Source: a virus
Reading direction: 5' to 3' (one strand)
DNA length: 64,000 nt
IMG/VR virus record: IMGVR_UViG_3300025000_000061
Coordinates: 62,001-126,000 of that record
This document shows positions 24,522-31,995 of the stretch, piece after piece. Positions within the stretch are counted from its first letter, which is position 1. Each line of letters starts with the position of its first letter. The position numbers were made by a program, and so were the translations under genes. The notes under the pieces are model-generated. The model was not told the DNA's origin, made no database searches, and was given only the letters and a program-made list of their open reading frames with translations.

Positions 24522-24539
24522 ATAAAACAGTAGTTTTAT
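24522..24539 (+). terminator. short hairpin after the transglycosylase gene
   Basis: ATAAAAC, a 4-base loop, then GTTTTAT. Only 7 bp, so a weak call for the end of the transglycosylase transcript. Confidence 0.35.
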
Positions 24540-24612
24540 AGCAAAATAATAATATAATTAAATAAACAAAATAAACTATAATTAATCTGTCGTTTAATGA
24601 GAAAGAATTATA

Positions 24613-24621
24613 TGTTATAAT
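24613..24621 (+). promoter_or_regulatory. extended -10 promoter
   Basis: TG, one base, TATAAT (24616-24621) forms an extended -10 element about 20 bases before the Mom-like gene. No good -35 is visible. Confidence 0.4.
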
Positions 24622-24643
24622 AATATTAGGAAGGGTGAAAAAC

Positions 24644-25387
24644 ATAAAAGTAATTAATATTTCAAAAGAAGAAAAATTAGATAAAAAACTATATACAGTA
24701 AAAAATGTTCCTATGGAGACTGTAAAGGAAATTTGTAAAAACAAACACTATTTACATAGAGTGCCACATATTATTGCTAGTTATGGACTATATAAAAACG
24801 ATTTATTATTAGGAATTATAACCTTCGGTATACCACCAAGTCCTTACTTAATGAAAATATGTGGTGAAGAATATAAAAGTAATGTTTTAGAATTGAATCG
24901 TCTTTGGTGTTATGATGAATCTCCTAGAAACTCTGAAAGTTATTTGATTTCACAAGGTATTAAACTATTAAAGAAAGATAAACCTGATATAAAGATATTA
25001 ATTTCATTTGCAGATACGAGACAAAATCATTTAGGATACATATATCAAGCATCAAATTGGTATTTTACAGGATGGTCTATTCCAGGTGGAGGAAGTATAG
25101 TTATTAATGGCAAAGAGGTTCATCCTAAGAATTTAAACAATAAATATGGGACTAGTGATTTAGAAAAATTAAAAGTAATACTTAATACAGAAAATATTCA
25201 TTATCGTCCAAGGAGTAAAAAATGTAGATATGTATATTTTATTAGTAAAGATAAAAGAGAAAATGCATTATTAAAAACATTATGTAAATATGAAATACAA
25301 AATACATATCCAAAAGAATTTCCGAAAGAAACTGAATATAAGACTCAAAAACAAAAACTACTTGATAAAAATGTAGACGGTTTTTAG
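24644..25387 (+). CDS. Mom-like DNA-modification protein
   Basis: About 247 residues. The core HYLHRVPHIIASYGLY, LGIITFGIPPSP, CGEEYKSNVLELNRLW, SESYLISQGIKLL, ISFADTRQNHLGYIYQASNW matches the Mom family, GNAT-like proteins typified by phage Mu Mom, which converts adenine in DNA to a methylcarbamoyl-type base and blocks restriction. The gene directly follows the 7-deazaguanine genes. A GTG at 24635 abuts AGGAAGG with no spacing, while ATA 24644 is well spaced, so the start is probably AUA. Mom-related proteins with other acylation targets exist, so the exact substrate is uncertain. Confidence 0.83.
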   Translation: MKVINISKEEKLDKKLYTVKNVPMETVKEICKNKHYLHRVPHIIASYGLYKNDLLLGIITFGIPPSPYLMKICGEEYKSNVLELNRLWCYDESPRNSESYLISQGIKLLKKDKPDIKILISFADTRQNHLGYIYQASNWYFTGWSIPGGGSIVINGKEVHPKNLNNKYGTSDLEKLKVILNTENIHYRPRSKKCRYVYFISKDKRENALLKTLCKYEIQNTYPKEFPKETEYKTQKQKLLDKNVDGF

Positions 25388-25447
25388 ACATAGTTTTGAT
25401 TGGGTTAAATTAAATTAACAAAATGCAAAAATAAATATAAATACATG

Positions 25448-25476
25448 TTGCAAAACCAAAATAATAATGTTATAAT
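25448..25476 (+). promoter_or_regulatory. sigma-70-type promoter with extended -10
   Basis: TTGCAA 25448-25453, 17-base spacer, TATAAT 25471-25476 with an upstream TG. Precedes the zinc protein gene at 25509. Confidence 0.68.
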
Positions 25477-25508
25477 GTTATTAATAAAATTATTAGGAGG
25501 TTTTAATT

Positions 25509-25655
25509 ATGCAAAAATGTGAAGTATGTGGAAAAGAAACAGAAAATTATTGTATTTGTGATAGTTGTAACTCTGCTTATTGTGTTGAACATATAGGTCA
25601 ATTTAATGAATGTCCTTTATGTGGAAAGGAACATACATTTAAAGAGAATTTTTAA
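25509..25655 (+). CDS. zinc-binding microprotein
   Basis: 48 residues behind TTAGGAGG. Cysteines run CEVCG, CICDSC, YCVEH, CPLCG with two His, enough for two zinc sites in a B-box or HIT-finger-like arrangement. First gene of its transcript. Role unknown. Confidence 0.72.
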   Translation: MQKCEVCGKETENYCICDSCNSAYCVEHIGQFNECPLCGKEHTFKENF

Positions 25656-25679
25656 AGTATAATAAAAGGAGTGTTAAAT

Positions 25680-26093
25680 ATGAGTTATAAAATTTACATT
25701 GGAGATTCTAAATGCACAAAATGTGGTAAGTCTCATAAGAAAATCTTTGAGATTGATGGTAAACCATACGGATCAAGTTGTGCAAAAGATATTATTGGTA
25801 AAGAATTAACTGCTCCTGTATGGTTGTATGAATTAGCAGAACAACATGTGCAAAGTAGAATAAAAAGCAACGATATTGAAAATGTCGAAGATTTTGAAGT
25901 TAATTTTTGGAATGAATTGCCTGATGACAAAAATACAATATTGGGTAGAAGTTTTAATAATTTATTTGAGAGTTATATTTATCATAAAACAATCAAAATT
26001 AAAGGAAAATCAGTAAAAGTTGATTGGCAACATGAAATAGTTGGTTATTTGCATAATAGACATGCAGAAATTACATTTAATACAATCAAATAG
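25680..26093 (+). CDS. zinc-finger protein
   Basis: 137 residues from ATG 25680. An upstream GTG (25671) lies in the ribosome binding site AAAGGAGTG. N-terminal CTKCGKSHKK and GSSCAKDI give a three- or four-ligand zinc site with KPYG between. The rest is helical. Likely nucleic-acid binding. Not recognised. Confidence 0.75.
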   Translation: MSYKIYIGDSKCTKCGKSHKKIFEIDGKPYGSSCAKDIIGKELTAPVWLYELAEQHVQSRIKSNDIENVEDFEVNFWNELPDDKNTILGRSFNNLFESYIYHKTIKIKGKSVKVDWQHEIVGYLHNRHAEITFNTIK

Positions 26094-26204
26094 TTTAAAA
26101 TATGTTAAATTTGGTTTATCACGTTTTTTATCGATCAAATATTCAATTTAACTCACTTATACTTCCATTTGCTATGTAGTATAAATGTCATAATAAAATA
26201 ACGG

Positions 26205-26348
26205 TTTTGTCACAATATAGGTAAAATTACGCAATATCGTAATGTATCTGATTTTACCCATAATAATGTCAGCAAACCCTTATAATACAAGGGTTAGAGA
26301 GCATTTTTATACTTAAAATAAAAGTATAAAATAAATATTGTGACAAAA
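26205..26348 (+). ncRNA. candidate multi-branched structured RNA
   Basis: The 296-base gap at 26094-26389 has no gene but strong secondary structure. A perfect 14-bp closing stem pairs TTTTGTCACAATAT (26205-26218) with 26335-26348. Inside are three further perfect stems: GGTAAA/TTTACC with nested ATTACG/CGTAAT (26220-26258), AACCCTT/AAGGGTT (26275-26295) and TTTATACTT with its complement (26306-26330). This resembles a multi-helix junction, so a non-coding RNA, riboswitch-like leader or processing element is possible. Identity not recognised. Confidence 0.45.
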
Positions 26349-26389
26349 GAAAGATTTTGTTCAAACTTTAAAGGAAAAAGGAGGAAATT

Positions 26390-26932
26390 ATGAACAAAGA
26401 ATACATAAAGTTTTTAAATTTTAGAACAGAATTAATTGAATTATTAGATAAGTATAGATACCAAATATCAGGTACAAATCTTGATGATGGCTCAATGAAT
26501 ATAGAAAATAAAAATGGTATTGCTTATATATTAAGAGATTCTTATTCAGATTACGAAGCATTGGATTTTGACTGGAATATATTATCTACAGATTATATAT
26601 TAAATATGTTCCCAGAAGATAATAATTCGCCTATTAAAAATAACAATATTGGTATATTTACTAATAATTATGATAAAGTTTCTATGTTATTTGATGATCT
26701 ATATAATCAAAATAAAGAAAATGTAAAGAGATTCAGAAAGAGCAAAGAAGAAATAAATTTATTATTAGAAGATGATAGATATTTTGTTTGGATTAAACCG
26801 ATAGATAATTCAAGAGGTCATAGATGTTCAAAAGTTGTTTATATTGATAGGAATTTAACATTAAATGAGTTACAATATAATGTTATGCCTATTTGTTGTT
26901 ATTGTAAAAGAGAAGATGTAAAGGTGTTTTAA
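26390..26932 (+). CDS. hypothetical protein
   Basis: 180 residues behind AAAAAGGAGG, downstream of the structured element. Acidic, with a central helix and a C-terminal CCYCK cluster. No family recognised. If the upstream RNA is regulatory, this gene is its first target. Confidence 0.77.
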   Translation: MNKEYIKFLNFRTELIELLDKYRYQISGTNLDDGSMNIENKNGIAYILRDSYSDYEALDFDWNILSTDYILNMFPEDNNSPIKNNNIGIFTNNYDKVSMLFDDLYNQNKENVKRFRKSKEEINLLLEDDRYFVWIKPIDNSRGHRCSKVVYIDRNLTLNELQYNVMPICCYCKREDVKVF

Positions 26933-26965
26933 ATAAATATAAATAAAAATAAGGAGGAAAATAGT

Positions 26966-27127
26966 ATGGTAATGAAACCTGAAGAATTTGATAGTTTATA
27001 TTTATCATTTTTAAATGGTAATGAATTAACTAGAGAGGAAGTTAAAAATTTGTTTGATACTTTTGGAGAATTAATAAATGAGTATAAACGATTATTGGAA
27101 GAATTTAATAAAACCGTAGGAGGGTAA
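26966..27127 (+). CDS. hypothetical small protein
   Basis: 53 residues from an ATG behind ATAAGGAGGA, ending one base before the exonuclease ATG, with that gene's ribosome binding site (TAGGAGGG) inside its last codons. Helical. Probably co-translated with the exonuclease. Not recognised. Confidence 0.7.
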   Translation: MVMKPEEFDSLYLSFLNGNELTREEVKNLFDTFGELINEYKRLLEEFNKTVGG

Positions 27128-27128
27128 T

Positions 27129-27704
27129 ATGAAAAGAATTGATGTAATGACTGATATTGAAACATTAGGTAAAGATTCTGATTCTACAATATTTCAAATA
27201 TCTGCAATAGCTTTTAATATTGAAAGTGGAGAATACATAGATAAATTTAATATGATTGCTGATATTGAAAAGAATAAAATAATAAATGTATCAGGTAGCA
27301 CAATAAAATGGTGGTTAAATACCGATAAAGAATTATTAACAAAACTACTTAATAATGGAGAATATTCAAGTGAAGAAATACTTAAACAATTTCATATATG
27401 GTTAAATTCATTAAGTGAAGATATGAAGAATGTTTATTTATGGGGTAATGGTATTCTATTTGATAATAAGATGTTACAATGTCAAATGAAAAATATCAAT
27501 TTAGATTATCCTATATTTTATAGGAATGATAGAGATATGAGAACATTAGTAGAATTAGCAAGTCATAAGGTAGGGATTCAAACAGAAAAGGAATTTAGAG
27601 ATAAATATAAAAATCCAGATTTAATTGCTCATGATGCTTTTGATGATGTCAAGGGACAAATTGATATTGTTATTAAATGCCATAATATATTGATGAAAGG
27701 ATAA
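27129..27704 (+). CDS. DEDD-family 3'-5' exonuclease
   Basis: 191 residues. Exo I motif MTDIETLG (Asp and Glu), Exo II region YLWGNGILFDNKML and Exo III AHDAFDDVKGQ give a DEDDh catalytic set. The pattern and length resemble the Rv2179c/exonuclease VIII-like 3'-5' exoribonuclease group of many phages. The substrate could be RNA or ssDNA. It lies upstream of the ligase-PARP unit but under separate control. Confidence 0.85.
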   Translation: MKRIDVMTDIETLGKDSDSTIFQISAIAFNIESGEYIDKFNMIADIEKNKIINVSGSTIKWWLNTDKELLTKLLNNGEYSSEEILKQFHIWLNSLSEDMKNVYLWGNGILFDNKMLQCQMKNINLDYPIFYRNDRDMRTLVELASHKVGIQTEKEFRDKYKNPDLIAHDAFDDVKGQIDIVIKCHNILMKG

Positions 27705-27711
27705 TATAATT

Positions 27712-27933
27712 ATGAACAATTATAAACTTATGGAAGAATATATTCAATGGAGAAAAGATACTGGTAAATTTAGACATGAATTAAGAGATATAATTGTAAA
27801 TGATAATGGTGTAATTAAAACAGAGAAGAAGATGGCATGTGTTATAAATACTTCACCTGAAGATTGGAAAGAGTTTTGTGAAGATAGAGATATAGAATAT
27901 GAAGGTGAAATGAAATTGTTGGCAATGTGTTAG
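27712..27933 (+). CDS. hypothetical small protein
   Basis: 73 residues beginning 7 bases after the exonuclease, behind AAAGGATAAT. Charged and helical, ends in a Cys. Last gene before the promoter at 27947. Unknown. Confidence 0.72.
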   Translation: MNNYKLMEEYIQWRKDTGKFRHELRDIIVNDNGVIKTEKKMACVINTSPEDWKEFCEDRDIEYEGEMKLLAMC

Positions 27934-27946
27934 TATGTAGAAAATC

Positions 27947-27974
27947 TTGACAAATTATCAATAGTAATTACTAT
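27947..27974 (+). promoter_or_regulatory. promoter overlapped by a palindrome
   Basis: TTGACA 27947-27952, 16-base spacer, TACTAT 27969-27974. The -10 lies inside the left arm of the palindrome at 27967-28015, so a DNA-binding protein there could repress it. Confidence 0.5.
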
Positions 27975-28015
27975 ATGTAGTATTAAAAATATATAAAAAT
28001 ACTACATATAGTAAT
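27967..28015 (+). repeat. perfect 18-bp AT-rich palindrome
   Basis: ATTACTATATGTAGTATT and its exact reverse complement flank a 13-base loop. It is the longest member of the intergenic palindrome family and lies before the lipoprotein gene. Confidence 0.65.
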
Positions 28016-28062
28016 AATATCATGATCAAATTCCTCTTTTATATTAACTTGAAAGGAGAATT

Positions 28063-28344
28063 ATGAAAAAATTATTAATCATTTCTTTACTAACTACTTT
28101 TTTATTAACTGGGTGTGGTATGTCTAATAGTAATAATACAAAACAAATGGCATATTTTAAAGATACAGGTGTTGTTATAAAAGATTCAATGGATAGAGAA
28201 TACCATATAATTAAAGACCCAAATGATTATTTGTATTTTCGTACTGATGTAGTATATTATAGTATTTCGCCTGTATTAGATAAAGATGGTAAATATACAA
28301 AAGATATAAATACAATTAAAGAGATGTACAGAATAGAAAAATAA
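28063..28344 (+). CDS. lipoprotein
   Basis: 93 residues. A classic signal peptide (KK, then a hydrophobic core) ends in the lipobox LTGC, with Cys18 as the lipidated residue. The mature part is about 75 residues, Asn-rich then beta-rich. Expected to be anchored outside the host membrane, where phage lipoproteins often act in superinfection exclusion, but that role is inferred. Start behind GAAAGGAG. Confidence 0.85.
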   Translation: MKKLLIISLLTTFLLTGCGMSNSNNTKQMAYFKDTGVVIKDSMDREYHIIKDPNDYLYFRTDVVYYSISPVLDKDGKYTKDINTIKEMYRIEK

Positions 28345-28362
28345 AAAGGAGAAAAAATACAT

Positions 28363-28695
28363 ATGATAACTCAATTACCATGTGGCTGTTCAACTATACC
28401 TATCAATAAATTTGCTAAAGTTAAAGAAATATTATTAGCAGGAAAAGCAATTATAACTGATAATCCAAATTATGAAGAATCAGAAATAGTTATGTTCCAA
28501 TTAAAAGATGGAAATGTATTTTCAGTAGTTATGTTTTCAGATGATACTCAAGGAACTGTTAATTTTGATATGAAAAAAGCATTAAATGTTTGTAAAGAAT
28601 TATGGGATGATGGTTATGATTTTTGCTATGGAGAGCATATGAATTTTGTTATTGGTGAAGAAAGTAAAGATAAGAAAGATGAAAATAATAGTTGA
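28363..28695 (+). CDS. hypothetical protein
   Basis: 110 residues behind AAAAGGAG. N-terminal CGCS, then a beta-helix region (EIVMFQLKDGNVFSVVMFSDD) and a charged C-terminal tail. Its TGA is embedded in the -35 box at 28692. Not recognised. Confidence 0.75.
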   Translation: MITQLPCGCSTIPINKFAKVKEILLAGKAIITDNPNYEESEIVMFQLKDGNVFSVVMFSDDTQGTVNFDMKKALNVCKELWDDGYDFCYGEHMNFVIGEESKDKKDENNS

Positions 28696-28709
28696 CAGAA
28701 TGATAAAAT
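28692..28709 (+). promoter_or_regulatory. collapsed promoter remnant
   Basis: TTGACA and TAAAAT are separated by only GAATGA (6 bases), against 17 in the otherwise identical promoters at 6339, 16648 and 57447. It looks like a deletion derivative that cannot work as a normal promoter. Confidence 0.6.
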
Positions 28710-28714
28710 AATAG

Positions 28715-28743
28715 TTGACAGATTGTAAATAAAAATGTATAAT
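28715..28743 (+). promoter_or_regulatory. consensus sigma-70 promoter of the ligase-PARP unit
   Basis: TTGACA 28715-28720, 17-base spacer, TATAAT 28738-28743, a perfect match, 30 bases before the ligase start. Confidence 0.85.
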
Positions 28744-28772
28744 ATGATTAAATTAAAAAAGGAGGTTATAAT

Positions 28773-30101
28773 TTGCAAGAAATATTAAGTATTGTTAATC
28801 AATTAGCAAGTACATCTAGTCGTTTAGAAAAAGAATCTATTTTAAAGAGAAATCAAGATAATCAATTATTCAAAGACATTCTTACATTCGTTTATAATAC
28901 TTTAGAAGTAAAAACAGGTATTAAACGTAAAAAACTTGAGAAGAAAGTAAAATCTAAACCAACAGTAACTATGAATAATTTTTATGATTTAAGAGATTAT
29001 TTATCTAATCATAATACTGGTTCAGATGAAATAATTGCAAATATTCAACAATTTTTATCTCAGCAAGAAGATAATATAAAAGAATTATATATTCAAATTA
29101 TTCTTCAAGACCTACGTTGTGGTTTAAAAGAAAAAACTATTAATAGTGCCTTTGGATATGAATTTATTTATATCCATAAATTAGAGAAAGGAGAAGTAGC
29201 AGAAGAAAAACATCTTAAATGGCTTAAAAGTAAAGAATTTGGTATATATAGAAAGTTAGATGGGTATAGAAGTGAAATTGAAGTAGGTAATAATAAGGTT
29301 AAGATAATGTCCTCTGGTGGTGAAATATATAAAGAATTAGTCGATATTGAAAAAGTATTATCTGAAACTGATTTACCACATGGAGTATTTGTTTGCGAAT
29401 TATTAGCAGTAGATGATAATAATACAATGTCTAGAATAGAAAGATTTAATAAAACTGGTTCTATTTTAAGAAAAGATGGAGAAAAGCATGGAATAGAAGT
29501 TAATATATTTAATTTTATTCCTGATGACGGATTTTATAAAGGTTATCATCCTATGACTTGTAGAGATAGAAAGAATCTAGCAAAAAAATTGATTGATAAG
29601 ATTAATTCTCCTTTGATTAAAAATATTGATCCTTTCTATATTGGAAAAGATATTGCTCAAATTGATTATTGGTTTGAAAAAATGATGGATCAAGATGATG
29701 AGGGAATTATGGTTTTGCCTTTAGATGCAAAATATTATGGTAAAAAATCATATCAACAAATGTTAAAGGTTAAGACAGAAAAAGAAGCTGATGTGGTTAT
29801 AGTTGGTTTTGAAAAAGGTGAAAAAGGTAAGGAATTTGAAAATACTTTAGGTAAAATAATTGTAGATTATAAAGGTAAACCAGCAAAAGTAATGTGTGGT
29901 TATAAAGTAAAATATAATCCAGATAAATATGATAATAGGATGGTTAGAGATTATATTTGGAATCATCAAGATGAATTGATGGGTAAAATTGTTAAGGTAA
30001 GATATACAGATGAAAATGTTAATGAAAAAGGTGAATTGGATTTAAGATTATGTAGATTGATTGAGTATAGAGATGATAAGAGTGAACCGAGTTATAATTA
30101 A
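28773..30101 (+). CDS. ATP-dependent DNA ligase
   Basis: Seals nicks in duplex DNA. 442 residues, TTG start behind AAAAGGAGG. The N-terminal helical domain contains LQDLRCGLKEKTINSAFG, the segment that precedes the core in T4-type ligases. The adenylation motif is YRKLDGYR with Lys161 as nucleophile. Motif III region GVFVCELLAV, motif IV DDEGIMVL and motif V QQMLKVK follow, then an OB-like domain ending RLCRLIEYR. Size and order match T4-like phage ligases. It is the first gene of a unit with a macrodomain protein and a PARP, a pairing that recalls ligase-PARP partnership in eukaryotic strand-break repair. Confidence 0.94.
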   Translation: MQEILSIVNQLASTSSRLEKESILKRNQDNQLFKDILTFVYNTLEVKTGIKRKKLEKKVKSKPTVTMNNFYDLRDYLSNHNTGSDEIIANIQQFLSQQEDNIKELYIQIILQDLRCGLKEKTINSAFGYEFIYIHKLEKGEVAEEKHLKWLKSKEFGIYRKLDGYRSEIEVGNNKVKIMSSGGEIYKELVDIEKVLSETDLPHGVFVCELLAVDDNNTMSRIERFNKTGSILRKDGEKHGIEVNIFNFIPDDGFYKGYHPMTCRDRKNLAKKLIDKINSPLIKNIDPFYIGKDIAQIDYWFEKMMDQDDEGIMVLPLDAKYYGKKSYQQMLKVKTEKEADVVIVGFEKGEKGKEFENTLGKIIVDYKGKPAKVMCGYKVKYNPDKYDNRMVRDYIWNHQDELMGKIVKVRYTDENVNEKGELDLRLCRLIEYRDDKSEPSYN

Positions 30102-30130
30102 CAATAAATAAATTAAAAGGAGGAAATATT

Positions 30131-30550
30131 ATGATTATTAAAGAAGAACAAAGGGATTTATTTTCAGTACCACATGGTTATTATTTTGCTCATTGTATCT
30201 CAGGAGATTTTGCATTAGGTGCAGGTATTGCAGTTAAATTTAACGAGTTATATAATATGCGTAAAAAATTAAAAGAAGTCACAGATTTTGAATATGATAA
30301 TTGTGCAATTCTTATTGATAATGTATTTAATCTTGTAACAAAACGAAGATCATTTCATAAACCTACATATGATAGTTTAAATGAAGCATTAGTAGATATG
30401 ATGGAACAAGTTAAAGAATTAGGTGTTGAAAGAATTGCTATGCCTTTTATCGGATGTGGACTAGATAAACTTTCTTGGAGTATTGTTAAGGAAATGATTG
30501 AAGAAGTATTTGAAGATGTTGATGTTGAAATTTTAGTTTGTTATTTATAA
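30131..30550 (+). CDS. TARG1-like macrodomain ADP-ribosyl hydrolase
   Basis: 139 residues, a single macrodomain. AHCISGDFALGAGIAVKF and PFIGCGLDKLSW are the ligand loops. The LVTKRRSFHKPTY and GCGLD segments align with human TARG1 (OARD1), and Lys71 and Asp112 match its catalytic Lys84 and Asp125. TARG1 removes ADP-ribose from acidic residues, and its bacterial DarG relatives remove it from thymidine in DNA. The gene lies between the DNA ligase and a PARP with gaps of about 30 and 13 bases, so it is probably the eraser for that PARP. It could also be an antidote to a host DarT toxin. I am confident of the fold and less so of the target. Confidence 0.92.
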   Translation: MIIKEEQRDLFSVPHGYYFAHCISGDFALGAGIAVKFNELYNMRKKLKEVTDFEYDNCAILIDNVFNLVTKRRSFHKPTYDSLNEALVDMMEQVKELGVERIAMPFIGCGLDKLSWSIVKEMIEEVFEDVDVEILVCYL

Positions 30551-30563
30551 GAGAGGTGGATAT

Positions 30564-31778
30564 ATGCAAAATCCATTATATTTAGTTAAAGTAGAACCAG
30601 GAGAAAATAATAATAAATATTACCAAATGCTGGATAACGGCGATGGAAATTTTATTTGTAAATATGGTAGAATTGGCAATTCAGGTTATCAGACAAAAAC
30701 TTATCCTATATCTAAATGGGAATCTCAATATAAAAGTAAGATAAAAAAGGGTTATATAGACCAGTCAAGATTAGTTGCGGAAACTATTGTTACTCAAAAT
30801 AAGAAAAAAGAATACCTTGATATTGACAATCCATCTATAGCACAAATTGTAACAAGATTACAATCTATGGCACGACAAGCAATTAAGGATAATTATACTA
30901 TTAATTCTCAGAATGTTACGCAGGTTATGATCAACGAAGCACAGTTAATTTTAAATAATCTAATTGATGCAGATGATATTGAATTATTTAATAAAATACT
31001 AGTTGATTTATTTAAAACTATCCCTAGAAAAATGGGTAAAGTTAAAGATTATTTAGCAAAAAGTGATAAAGATTTTAGTGAGATTATTCAAAGAGAACAA
31101 GATTTACTTGATGTAATGAAAGGTCAAGTTGTTCAACAATCTATAGTTAAAGATGAAAATAATGAAGATGATACATATGAAATGCCAAATCAAACAATAT
31201 TAGAAGTATTAGGATTACAATTTGAAGAAATTACTCAAGATGAAAAAGAATTAATTAAGAAAAATCTTGGTGGTATTAGTGATAAATTTTATCAAGCATG
31301 GAGAGTTATTAATATTAAGACACAAAAGAAATTTAATGAGTTTATACAGAATAATAATATAAAAGAAAATAAATTATTATGGCATGGATCAAGAAACGAG
31401 AATTGGTGGAGTATTATTAATTCAGGATTAGTTTTAAGACCATCTGCTGTAATCACAGGCAAGATGTTTGGATATGGTATTTATTTTGCACCTAAAGCAA
31501 GAAAGTCATTTGGTTACACTTCTTATCATGGTTCATATTGGGCAGGAGGAAATTCTAATTCTGCATTTATGAGTTTATATGATGTAGCATATGGCAAACC
31601 TTACGATGTACATTCTTTTGATAGTCAATATCATAATTTTAACTATGAGTTATTACAAAAGTATTGTAAAGATGCTAATTGTCTACATGCTCATGCTGGA
31701 AGTATGCTTAGGAATGATGAGATTATAGTTTATAAAGAAGAACAAACTACTATTAAGTATTTAGTTGAATTGAGGTAA
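30564..31778 (+). CDS. WGR-domain poly(ADP-ribose) polymerase (PARP)
   Basis: 404 residues with the domain order of the catalytic half of eukaryotic PARP1. Residues 5-65 are a WGR-like domain (YYQMLDNGDGNF, CKYGRIGNSG). Residues about 90-195 resemble the helical regulatory domain (VTQVMINEAQLIL, LFKTIPRKMG, REQDLLDVMK). Residues 220-404 are the ART domain: LLWHGSRNENWWSI with His274, TGKMFGYGIYFAP with Tyr307, and NDEIIVY with Glu386. This is a complete H-Y-E triad, and the Glu favours polymer formation. WGR domains sense DNA breaks, so DNA-end-triggered ADP-ribosylation of nearby proteins or DNA is the likely activity. It is co-transcribed with DNA ligase and a TARG1-like hydrolase. Phage PARPs are rare and the biological target is unknown. 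Confidence 0.93.
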   Translation: MQNPLYLVKVEPGENNNKYYQMLDNGDGNFICKYGRIGNSGYQTKTYPISKWESQYKSKIKKGYIDQSRLVAETIVTQNKKKEYLDIDNPSIAQIVTRLQSMARQAIKDNYTINSQNVTQVMINEAQLILNNLIDADDIELFNKILVDLFKTIPRKMGKVKDYLAKSDKDFSEIIQREQDLLDVMKGQVVQQSIVKDENNEDDTYEMPNQTILEVLGLQFEEITQDEKELIKKNLGGISDKFYQAWRVINIKTQKKFNEFIQNNNIKENKLLWHGSRNENWWSIINSGLVLRPSAVITGKMFGYGIYFAPKARKSFGYTSYHGSYWAGGNSNSAFMSLYDVAYGKPYDVHSFDSQYHNFNYELLQKYCKDANCLHAHAGSMLRNDEIIVYKEEQTTIKYLVELR

Positions 31779-31810
31779 TATGATTGGTCGGATTGTTGAG
31801 TAAGGTATAA

Positions 31811-31854
31811 TCAAGGGTGAAATAATAAAAATAAATAATAAAATTCACCCTTGA
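31811..31854 (+). repeat. 11-bp inverted repeat touching the replication promoter
   Basis: TCAAGGGTGAA (31811-31821) and TTCACCCTTGA (31844-31854) are exact reverse complements around 22 AT bases. The right arm overlaps the first four bases of the -35 box at 31851. It may be an operator, or a terminator of the PARP transcript fused to the next promoter. Confidence 0.6.
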
Positions 31855-31879
31855 CAAATATATAAAATACTAATATAAT
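31851..31879 (+). promoter_or_regulatory. consensus sigma-70 promoter of the replication operon
   Basis: TTGACA 31851-31856, 17-base spacer, TATAAT 31874-31879. It is followed by a purine-rich leader of about 110 bases before the first gene at 31996. Confidence 0.82.
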
Positions 31880-31995
31880 AATGGAGGGTTGAAGGAGGAA
31901 AGACAAAAGAAGAAGGAAAGGATTAAAAAGAAAGGAAAAGTTAAAGTAAGTAATAAGACAAAAAAATTTAAAAGAAAAGGAGAAATGATTATTTT

